Positions 1 through 4,620 of a DNA stretch of 7,363 nt are shown piece by piece. A program made the position numbers and the translations under genes. Source of the DNA: Sphingomonadaceae bacterium (lineage in GTDB: Bacteria > Pseudomonadota > Alphaproteobacteria > Sphingomonadales > Sphingomonadaceae); contig JAFARM010000341.1 of the NCBI GenBank assembly GCA_019245455.1, positions 1 through 7,363 of the forward strand, in the 5' to 3' direction. Each line of letters opens with the position of its first letter. Positions within the stretch are counted from its first letter, which is position 1. Under the pieces are notes generated by a model, which worked only from the letters and a program-made list of their open reading frames with translations, had not been told where the DNA came from and made no database searches.

Positions 1-276
1 CGCGTGCGCCGCGTCGTCGGCGTAGGCGGCGGCGACGCGGGCGAACAGGTCCTGGAACGACTCGCCGGGCAGCAGGTAGCGGTCGGACAGCGTCTCGCGG
101 CCGAAGTCGGTCAGCAGCGCGTCGCGGCTGCGGTCGACGGTGACCGGAAAGGCCCAGGGCAGGATCGTCGTCGACGGCCGCGGCTCGGCCTTGGCCGGCG
201 TCCGCGGCGGCGCGGCGTCGACACGCGCCTCCGCCTCGGCCGGCCGCTCCATCACGCTTGCGTCGCTGAACGTCAT
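1..276 (-). CDS. nrdA: Ribonucleoside-diphosphate reductase alpha subunit, class Ia (N-terminal part, cut by window edge)
   Basis: This is the start of the large catalytic subunit that reduces ribonucleoside diphosphates to deoxyribonucleotides in the cytoplasm, working with the NrdB radical subunit. Only the first 92 codons are present; active-site cysteines and allosteric sites lie outside the window. Recognition rests on the stretch around residues 48-85, containing VTVDRSRDALLTDFG and RYLLPGESFQDLFARV. That pattern opens the conserved part of alphaproteobacterial alpha subunits and differs from the B12-dependent NrdJ N-terminus. The first ~45 residues are a low-complexity Ala/Pro/Glu leader, as in sphingomonad homologues. 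The ATG at 276 is chosen because a purine-rich ribosome site (AAGGTGGAG, minus strand, 282-290) lies just upstream. The gene stands alone behind a 291-bp leader carrying NrdR-like boxes, which fits dNTP-responsive control. Class and symbol come from remembered family patterns, not from a search. Confidence 0.78.
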   Translation of the reverse strand, partial: MTFSDASVMERPAEAEARVDAAPPRTPAKAEPRPSTTILPWAFPVTVDRSRDALLTDFGRETLSDRYLLPGESFQDLFARVAAAYADDAAHA

Positions 277-395
277 CGCTGCTCCACCTTCCCCTATCGC
301 CGCCGACACTTCCCCGATCCGGCGCGCGAGGCAATGTTCTATTTACGTTCTCCCGGCTTGGGGAGCGGTCGCGGCGGCGCGGAAGCCTCGTTCCG

Positions 396-442
396 CCACC
401 ATTCCTAGTGTCCGCCCCCGGATCACCGGCTACAAATAGTGC
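396..442 (-). promoter_or_regulatory. Candidate pair of NrdR boxes upstream of nrdA
   Basis: NrdR is the ATP-cone repressor of bacterial ribonucleotide reductase genes. It binds paired 16-bp boxes of consensus ACACWATATATWGTGT spaced about three helical turns apart. Two stretches here resemble it on the plus-strand reading: 396-411 matches 11 of 16 positions and ends TAGTGT, and 427-442 matches 10 of 16 and ends ATAGTGC. They start exactly 31 bp apart, leaving a 15-bp gap, which is the usual spacing. A third, looser match (11 of 16) sits at 462-477 but is 35 bp from the second box. Each individual match is degenerate; the context and the spacing carry most of the weight. Confidence 0.38.
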
Positions 443-467
443 CCGAACCGATCGGCGGCACAAGCGA

Positions 468-496
468 AATATGGTGTCGCAGGGGCACCCAAGCAA
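468..496 (-). promoter_or_regulatory. Possible sigma-70-type promoter for nrdA
   Basis: On the minus strand a TTGCTT (-35-like, 491-496) is followed after 17 bp by CATATT (-10-like, 468-473), each matching four of six consensus positions. Transcription would begin near 461 and give a leader of roughly 185 nt, with the candidate NrdR boxes just downstream of the start point and a third weak box over the -10. Alphaproteobacterial promoters are loosely conserved, so this is only the best-looking candidate in the interval. Confidence 0.28.
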
Positions 497-567
497 GGTC
501 AACGGCTTGGCCGGGACGGCTCACGGCGAAGCGCACGAGGGGCGGCTGGCGCTGCCGGGGAAGCCCG

Positions 568-1770
568 TCAGCGCCGCCGAATCGCGCCGCGGGCAAGCGC
601 CGCCTCGACGGCGGTGAAGGCCGACTCGGCAGCCGGCGGCGCGGGCTCGGCGACCCCAGTGGCGACGAAGGCAACCCCTGTCTCGCGCGCGCGGTCGAGC
701 CACAGGCCGGAGCGGACGTGGAACGCTTCCCCGGCGTGGCCGTCGCGCGGTCGGCCGTCGCCGAACAGGTCGTCGCGGCAGCCCGGCACGATGCCGATCA
801 ACTGCTCGCCCAGGCCATAGGCGCAGTAGAGGCCGTCCTCGCTGTCGCCGTTGTGCCCGTCGAAGCGCCACAGCGGCGCGCGCATCGCCGCCACCGTTTC
901 GGGCCGCAGCAGCCGGACGCCGTCGACCGCGCCGTCGCCAAGCAGCAGCTGCCCGACCCTCGCCAGGCCGGTCATGGCGATGCGCAGGCCGCCCTGCGGG
1001 CTGAACACCGCGCCGTTGCTGCCGGGGACGTAGGTGTCGAGGTCGCAGCGCGCGGGATCGGCGCGATTGACCCCCGCGCAGTCGGGCCGCCGCCCGCCGA
1101 GGTCGTCCTTGACCGGCACGCCCTTGTCGTCGGTCAGCACCGCCGCCCGCGCCACCGCGGCGTCGCTGCACGTCGCCCAGTTGAAGCAGGCGTCGAGCTT
1201 CAGCGGGTCGAGTACGAGGCGCGCCATCAGCCGGTCGAAGCGTTCGTGCGTCGCCGCCTCCATGACGGTGGCGACGACGGGGAAGTTGAAGTTGGTGTAG
1301 TGGAACCAGCTGCCCGGTGCGTGGCCGCTCCAGTTGCCGGGGCCGATCGCCTCGCGCAGGCTGCGCCCGAGCGGCACGGCATAGTCGTCGCCCTGGTCGA
1401 TCAGGCCCGATCGGTGCGACAGCAGCAGGCGCAGCGTGATCGGCGTGGCCGGGAAGGCCGGGTTGCGCAGCCGCCAGCCGAGATAGTCCGACACGTCGCG
1501 GTCGAGGTCGAGCGTGCCGCCCTCGACCAGCCGCAGGACGCCGATCGCGGTGATCAGCTTCGACACGCTGGCGACGCGGACGAGCGTGTCGGGGGTGAAG
1601 GCGCGGCCGGGCGCGGCCTGCCCGACGGCGGCGCGGGCGGTGATCCCTGACGTGGTGAAGGCGACCCGCGCTTCGCCGCCGGGCATTGGCGGCAGGGGAC
1701 GCGTGGCGCAGGCCGCGAGCATCGCGACGGCGCTTGACAGCGGGAGCGACTTAGCTAAGTTTCTGACCAA
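568..1770 (-). CDS. Serine hydrolase, class C beta-lactamase/PBP-like fold, predicted lipoprotein
   Basis: This 400-residue protein belongs to the serine beta-lactamase-like family (AmpC, DD-peptidases, esterases). The nucleophile motif S-V-S-K is at residues 68-71, the second motif Y-T-N at 158-160, and a likely third motif H-A-G (in place of K-T-G) at 345-347. An N-terminal signal with R3 and K7, a short hydrophobic stretch and the lipobox L-A-A-C (18-21) predict lipidation at Cys21 and an envelope location. Six further cysteines (195, 201, 231, 242, 316, 331) suggest disulfides. The substrate cannot be read from sequence; peptidoglycan peptide or ester hydrolysis is as likely as beta-lactam resistance. 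The start is TTG: it is the first start after an in-frame stop at 1792-1794, and only it includes the signal peptide. The other in-frame ATG (codon 17, 1720-1722) would destroy the lipobox. No good ribosome site precedes the TTG, and the start lies 11 bp from a divergent antitoxin start, so expression may be low or compromised. Confidence 0.85.
   Translation of the reverse strand: MVRNLAKSLPLSSAVAMLAACATRPLPPMPGGEARVAFTTSGITARAAVGQAAPGRAFTPDTLVRVASVSKLITAIGVLRLVEGGTLDLDRDVSDYLGWRLRNPAFPATPITLRLLLSHRSGLIDQGDDYAVPLGRSLREAIGPGNWSGHAPGSWFHYTNFNFPVVATVMEAATHERFDRLMARLVLDPLKLDACFNWATCSDAAVARAAVLTDDKGVPVKDDLGGRRPDCAGVNRADPARCDLDTYVPGSNGAVFSPQGGLRIAMTGLARVGQLLLGDGAVDGVRLLRPETVAAMRAPLWRFDGHNGDSEDGLYCAYGLGEQLIGIVPGCRDDLFGDGRPRDGHAGEAFHVRSGLWLDRARETGVAFVATGVAEPAPPAAESAFTAVEAALARGAIRRR
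1734..1760 (+). promoter_or_regulatory. Promoter and palindromic operator of the toxin-antitoxin operon
   Basis: A perfect TTGACA (-35) lies at 1734-1739. Sixteen bases on, TAAGTT (1756-1761) keeps the key T, A and final T of a -10 element. A perfect 12-bp palindrome, ACTTAGCTAAGT (1749-1760), covers the spacer and -10. Phd/YefM-family antitoxins, alone or with their toxin, repress their own operon by binding such palindromes, so this is the likely operator. It lies entirely inside codons 4-13 of the divergent serine hydrolase gene. The binding role is inferred; the palindrome and -35 are direct observations. Confidence 0.6.
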
Positions 1771-1775
1771 GGAGG
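1769..1775 (+). promoter_or_regulatory. Strong ribosome binding site of the antitoxin gene
   Basis: AAGGAGG, close to the perfect Shine-Dalgarno sequence, is followed by six bases and the antitoxin ATG at 1782. This fixes the antitoxin start and predicts high antitoxin translation relative to the toxin. Its first two bases are part of the reverse complement of the TTG start proposed for the divergent hydrolase, so the two genes' start signals physically overlap. Confidence 0.85.
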
Positions 1776-1781
1776 CCCGCC

Positions 1782-2135
1782 ATGACGATCGTCAATATGC
1801 TTGAAGCCAAGACGAACCTGTCACGCCTGATCGCCGAAGTCGAGGCGGGCGGCGAGGTCGTCATCGCCCGGCACAACAAGCCGGTGGTGCGGCTCGTGGC
1901 GGTCGACGCTTCCTCGGCCGTCGCGGCACCGGCGGGCGTCGCCGAACCGGCGTCGGCGTGGGCGGCACCCGCTCCGGCGAAGTGGCGCGTCCCAGGCCGG
2001 CTCGCGGCCAAGCCGGACGAGAAGGGATACAAGCGCCAGCCCGGGACGATGAAGGGGCTGATCGAGTGGGACGACCGCTTCAACGATCCATTGCCCGACG
2101 ACGAGTTGCGCCTGTGGAACGGAGAGGGCGATTGA
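1782..2135 (+). CDS. Type II antitoxin, Phd/YefM family (VapB-type partner of the PIN toxin)
   Basis: This 117-residue protein is the labile antitoxin that should bind and neutralise the PIN toxin encoded next, and repress the operon. Residues 1-42 are a typical Phd/YefM DNA-binding and dimerisation domain (VNMLEAKTNLSRLIAEVEAG, then the strand-forming VVIARHNKPVVRLVAV). The C-terminal part (about 70-117) has the pattern seen in Phd-type partners of VapC: a basic G-R-L...K-G section followed by W-D-D-R-F-N-D-P-L-P-D-D-E-L, the probable toxin-binding segment. Between them is a roughly 25-residue Ala/Pro-rich linker (43-67). This makes the protein longer than many family members, which often run 75-95 residues. 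A near-consensus ribosome site supports the ATG start. Its stop overlaps the toxin start by 4 nt, so the two are translationally coupled. Family assignment is strong by pattern; target pairing is inferred from adjacency. Confidence 0.88.
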   Translation: MTIVNMLEAKTNLSRLIAEVEAGGEVVIARHNKPVVRLVAVDASSAVAAPAGVAEPASAWAAPAPAKWRVPGRLAAKPDEKGYKRQPGTMKGLIEWDDRFNDPLPDDELRLWNGEGD

Positions 2136-2515
2136 GGGCGCTGCTCGACACGCACGCCCTCATCTGGTGGATCCTCGACAAGCCCGAGCTGCCGCGCCGC
2201 GTCCGTCACCGCATCGGCCAGTGCGACCAGGTCTTCGTCAGCGCGGTATCGGCCATGGAGGTCTGCACCAAGCATCGCATCGGCAAGCTTCCCGAGGCGG
2301 CGCTCCTGGCGAAGGAGTTCGGCCCGCGAGTGGCGATCGCCGGGCTGATCGAGCTGCCGCTGTCGGCGCGGCACGCGCAACTGGCCGGCAATCTCAACAT
2401 CGCCGCCAAGGACCCTTTCGACCGGATGCTGATCGCGCAGTCGCTGCTCGAGGGCCTGCCGCTGGTCTCGAATGAAGCCAGCTTCGACCATTTCGGCGTC
2501 AGTCGCCTCTGGTAG
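2132..2515 (+). CDS. vapC: VapC-type PIN-domain toxin (ribonuclease)
   Basis: This 127-residue PIN-domain protein would be a Mg2+-dependent endoribonuclease that blocks translation when free of antitoxin. VapC toxins generally cut tRNA or rRNA; the target here cannot be told. It has the PIN acidic set: D6 in L-L-D-T-H, E43 in S-A-M-E-V, and D94 and D97 in K-D-P-F-D-R-M-L. In the fourth conserved position, where the family usually has Asp (V-T-A-D), there is E115 (V-S-N-E), a conservative change. The opening (LLDTHALIWW) and ending (F-G-V-S-R-L-W) are typical, so the gene looks full-length and intact. Start is TTG at 2132, overlapping the antitoxin stop as TTGA, with GGAGAGGG at 2121-2128 as ribosome site. 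A TTG start may keep toxin below antitoxin. It ends 19 bp from the convergent VOC gene with no obvious terminator between. Confidence 0.9.
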   Translation: MRALLDTHALIWWILDKPELPRRVRHRIGQCDQVFVSAVSAMEVCTKHRIGKLPEAALLAKEFGPRVAIAGLIELPLSARHAQLAGNLNIAAKDPFDRMLIAQSLLEGLPLVSNEASFDHFGVSRLW

Positions 2516-2534
2516 CCTCGCAAGTCCGGTAGGT

Positions 2535-2924
2535 TCACCCCGGCCCGACGCGGAAGACGCACAACTTGTTGCCGTCGGGATCGCGGAAATAGGCGGCATA
2601 GAACGCCTGCGGCCCCTCCTCGCCGCGGAGGCCGGCCGCTCCTTCGTCGGCCCCGCCGAGCGCGAGCGCCTTGGCATGGACCGCGTCGACCAGCGCGCGG
2701 GTGTCGACGACGAGCGCCACCATCGTGCCGTTGCCAACCGTCGCCGGCTGCCCGTCGAACGGCGGTCCGACGGCGATCATCGGCTTCGTCCAGTCGACCC
2801 CGTACGCCGTCGCGCCGCCGGGGAACTCCATCATCCGTCCGGCACCGATCGGACTCAGCAGGCCGTCGTAGAAGGCGCGGGCGCGGTCGATGTCGTTGGT
2901 ACCGATATTGACGTAGCCGATCAT
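2535..2924 (-). CDS. VOC (glyoxalase/bleomycin-resistance fold) family protein
   Basis: This 129-residue single-module VOC protein shows the family's hallmarks: N-D-I-D-R-A-R-A-F-Y-D near the N-terminus (10-20), the V-D-A-V-H-A-K-A-L-A-L-G-G helix-turn (79-91), and Y-F-R-D-P-D-G-N-K-L near the C-terminus (112-121). VOC proteins usually carry His/His/Glu metal ligands. The corresponding positions here appear to be Tyr4, Met68 and Cys122, so a glyoxalase I type metal reaction is unlikely and ligand binding or a non-metal role is more plausible. The specific function is not known. It is the last gene of the kinase-regulator operon: its ATG overlaps the regulator's stop (ATGA), and a strong ribosome site (GGAGGG, minus strand, 2933-2938) lies in the end of the regulator gene, suggesting efficient translation. 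The frame is open far upstream, but ATG 2924 is the only start consistent with the VOC fold, the ribosome site and the overlap. Confidence 0.85.
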   Translation of the reverse strand: MIGYVNIGTNDIDRARAFYDGLLSPIGAGRMMEFPGGATAYGVDWTKPMIAVGPPFDGQPATVGNGTMVALVVDTRALVDAVHAKALALGGADEGAAGLRGEEGPQAFYAAYFRDPDGNKLCVFRVGPG

Positions 2925-3304
2925 TCCGCCTTCCCTCCGAAGCCGGCGGCCGACAGTTCCGCCGCCATCGTCAGGATGTCGACCGGCCGGTACGGCTTGC
3001 GCACGAAGCGCCCGCCCGGCACGACGTCGATCGCGTCGCCGGGAAAGCCGCTGGCATAAATCACCGGCAGGTGCGGGTGGAGCTCGCGCGCGCGCCGGGC
3101 GATGCGCCAGCCGTCGAGCGTGCCGGGCAGGCGGATGTCGGTGAACAGCAGGTCGACGGCATCGCTGCCGAGATGGCCGAGCGCCGCCTCCCCGGTCGCG
3201 GCCTCGAGCACGCGATAGCCGGCCTCGGCGAACTCGGTGGTGGCGATCTCGCGCACCAGGTCTTCGTCCTCGACGATGAGCACGGTCGGCATGGGCGCGC
3301 TCAT
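2921..3304 (-). CDS. Single-domain response regulator (CheY/FixJ-type receiver)
   Basis: This 127-residue protein is a receiver domain with no output domain. It has the full phosphorylation set: acidic pair E12-D13, phospho-acceptor D56 in L-F-T-D-I-R-L-P, switch S85 in Y-A-S-G-F, and K103 in V-R-K-P-Y. It should take phosphate from the kinase encoded immediately upstream, whose stop codon overlaps its ATG by 4 nt. With no DNA-binding domain, output must come from protein contact or phosphotransfer to another component. A second in-frame ATG at codon 5 (3290-3292) is possible, but the overlapping ATG is favoured because a good independent ribosome site is missing and coupling would explain translation. 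Family identification is secure; the partner assignment follows from operon structure. Confidence 0.93.
   Translation of the reverse strand: MSAPMPTVLIVEDEDLVREIATTEFAEAGYRVLEAATGEAALGHLGSDAVDLLFTDIRLPGTLDGWRIARRARELHPHLPVIYASGFPGDAIDVVPGGRFVRKPYRPVDILTMAAELSAAGFGGKAE
2929..2938 (-). promoter_or_regulatory. Ribosome binding site deciding the VOC protein start
   Basis: GGAGGGAAGG on the minus strand lies inside the last codons of the response regulator, with eight bases between its GGAGGG core and the ATG at 2924. It is stronger than the sites visible for the other two genes of the operon. It fixes the start of the VOC gene and rules out the longer open frame extending back to 3479. Confidence 0.75.
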
Positions 3305-4470
3305 AGCAGAGGCGCGGCCTGCGGCAAGACGATCCGGATCGTCGTCCCCTGCCCCGGCGCGCTGTCGATGGCGACTGTGCCGCCCGACTGGCGGACGAAG
3401 CCGTAGACCTGGCTGAGGCCGAGTCCCGTCCCCTGCCCCACCTCCTTGGTGGTGAAGAACGGCTCGAAGGCGCGGGCACGGGTCGCCTCGTCCATGCCGG
3501 CGCCGGTGTCGGCGACCTCGAGCACCGCGCCCTGGTCCGACGCGGCGGTGCGGACGGCGATCGTGCCGCCGCCCGGCATGGCGTCGCGGGCGTTGACGAT
3601 CAGGTTGAGCAGCGCGTTCTCGGTCTGGTTGGCGTCGACGCGCACCGGCAGCGGTGCCGCCGCGAGGTCGAGCGTCAGGCGGACGCCGGCGGGCAGCGCC
3701 GGAGCGGCGAGCCGCTCGACGTTCCTGGCGAGGCGGTTGAGATCGTGCTCGGCCGTTTCGAGCGGCTGGCGCCGGGCAAAGGCGAGCAGCTGCCCGGTCA
3801 GCGCCGCCGCCCGCTCGACACCCGTGGCGGCGCTCGCCAGCGGCCGCGCCAGCCGCGCGTCGCCCTCGGTCAGGCGCTGGACGCGGTCGAGGTTGGCCAT
3901 GACGATCGTCAGCAGGTTATTGAAGTCGTGGGCGATGCCGCCGGTCAGCTGGCCGACCGCCTCCATCTTCTGCGACTGGCGGAGCAGATCCTCGGCGCGC
4001 TCGCGCTCGGCCGTCTCGCGGCGCAGCGCGGCGAGCGCGGCGTCGCGCTCGGCGATCCGCAGCGACAGGTCGTCGTTGACCCGCTGCAGCTGCGCCGGCG
4101 ACGGCAGCGCGATGGCGCGCGGCAGCAGCGGCCACAGCGCCGCCGCCGTCGCCACCGACACCGCCGCCGTCGCCGCCTTGACCAGCCCCTCGATGCCATA
4201 ATCGGGGTGCCACAGGGTCCAGATCGACAGGAAGTGCGTGGTGCCGCACGCCATGATGAAGGCGGCGAACATCCACACCACCCAGCCGAAGGCGACGTCG
4301 CGCCGCCGGGTCAGGAAATAGGCGATGGCGACGGGGATCGAGTAGTAGGCGACGCCGATCAGCGCGTCGGAGACGACGTGCGTCCAGATCAGGGCCGGAT
4401 CCCACAGCAGGCAGAACCCGTGCGGGGCCAGGCCGCGTTCTCCGAGCAGCCGCTGGAAATAGCCCAACAT
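3301..4470 (-). CDS. Membrane histidine kinase with ETR1-like (ethylene/copper-binding type) sensor domain
   Basis: This 389-residue sensor kinase phosphorylates itself and, by context, the receiver encoded next. Residues ~30-118 form three membrane helices strongly resembling the ethylene-binding domain of plant ETR1: HVVSDALIGVAYYSIP, then FAAFIMACGTTHF, then a third Ala/Val-rich helix. D35, Y42, I45, P46, I72, C75 and H79 fall exactly ten positions after ETR1 D25, Y32, I35, P36, I62, C65 and H69, so the copper-ligand Cys/His pair is kept. A charged coiled coil (~125-168) leads straight to the HisKA phosphoacceptor H181 (I-A-H-D-F-N-N-L-L). The ATPase domain follows, with the N box (N293, D296), G1 (D-T-G-A-G-M, 321-326), F box (F-E-P-F-F-T-T, 335-341) and G2 (G-Q-G-T-G-L-G-L, 345-352). 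There is no GAF or PAS domain between. ATG 4470 is preferred over an upstream GTG at 4527, because GGGAGG (minus strand, 4476-4481) precedes it at five bases and the similarity begins after it. Whether the ligand is ethylene, copper or something else is unknown. Confidence 0.88.
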   Translation of the reverse strand: MLGYFQRLLGERGLAPHGFCLLWDPALIWTHVVSDALIGVAYYSIPVAIAYFLTRRRDVAFGWVVWMFAAFIMACGTTHFLSIWTLWHPDYGIEGLVKAATAAVSVATAAALWPLLPRAIALPSPAQLQRVNDDLSLRIAERDAALAALRRETAERERAEDLLRQSQKMEAVGQLTGGIAHDFNNLLTIVMANLDRVQRLTEGDARLARPLASAATGVERAAALTGQLLAFARRQPLETAEHDLNRLARNVERLAAPALPAGVRLTLDLAAAPLPVRVDANQTENALLNLIVNARDAMPGGGTIAVRTAASDQGAVLEVADTGAGMDEATRARAFEPFFTTKEVGQGTGLGLSQVYGFVRQSGGTVAIDSAPGQGTTIRIVLPQAAPLL

Positions 4471-4475
4471 TCGCG

Positions 4476-4481
4476 CCTCCC
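4476..4481 (-). promoter_or_regulatory. Ribosome binding site deciding the histidine kinase start
   Basis: GGGAGG on the minus strand, five bases before ATG 4470. It selects this ATG over the GTG 57 bases upstream, which has no comparable site and would only add residues unlike the sensor domain. The rest of the 150-bp divergent gap (4482-4620) carries regulatory DNA for both the kinase and the PEP-CTERM gene. No well-formed promoter could be picked out for the kinase. Confidence 0.7.
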
Positions 4482-4608
4482 GATGCCGCACCGTAGCGCC
4501 GGGCGAACCGCAGACAAGCGGAAGCACGACGGTTTCACGATCGCCGCCAGGCCCTTGCGTCGATGACGATAGCGGGCGATAACCTTAATACGGCGCAGTA
4601 ATAACATT

Positions 4609-4614
4609 AGGGGG
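4609..4614 (+). promoter_or_regulatory. Ribosome binding site of the PEP-CTERM gene
   Basis: AGGGGG followed by six bases and ATG 4621. The 40 bp before it (about 4570-4608) are the most AT-rich stretch between the two divergent genes and include TTAATA and TAATAA, plausible -10 material, but no convincing -35 partner was found. The site favours ATG 4621 over the in-frame ATG at 4642. Confidence 0.65.
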
Positions 4615-4620
4615 AAAGTA

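Larger units (their letters stand above)
277..567. other. Non-coding region between the serine hydrolase and nrdA
   Basis: No convincing gene was found here on either strand. The open frames that cross it lack a ribosome site and have the Arg/Ala/Pro-rich composition of out-of-frame GC-rich DNA. The region is locally more AT-rich than its surroundings near 330-350, 430-440 and 460-475. It holds the likely nrdA promoter and candidate NrdR boxes described separately. No clear terminator (GC stem followed by a T run on the minus strand) is visible after the serine hydrolase stop at 568, so some read-through into nrdA is possible. Confidence 0.7.

Noticed and set aside
439..1650. A 403-codon open frame on the plus strand opposite the serine hydrolase
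   Set aside because: It is Arg/Ala/Val-rich with no recognisable domain, lacks a ribosome site, and lies antisense to a gene with clear catalytic motifs. It is a by-product of high GC content.
568..1770. Calling the serine hydrolase an antibiotic-resistance beta-lactamase
   Set aside because: The S-x-x-K and Y-x-N motifs are shared with DD-peptidases and esterases, the third motif is H-A-G, and the protein appears to be a lipoprotein. Nothing shows beta-lactam hydrolysis.
2513..2540. A bidirectional terminator between the convergent toxin and VOC genes
   Set aside because: Only 19 bp separate the stops. The possible pairing of CCGGT with ACCCCGG needs bulges and has no T run on either strand.
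2921..3479. A longer VOC-gene product starting at 3479
   Set aside because: The frame is open by chance across the receiver and kinase genes. The VOC fold begins at 2924, where a strong ribosome site and an ATGA overlap mark the start.
4138..4180. A short repeat of GCCGCCGTC-like units
   Set aside because: It lies in the kinase gene and is explained by the Ala/Val-rich third membrane helix; the units are imperfect and few.
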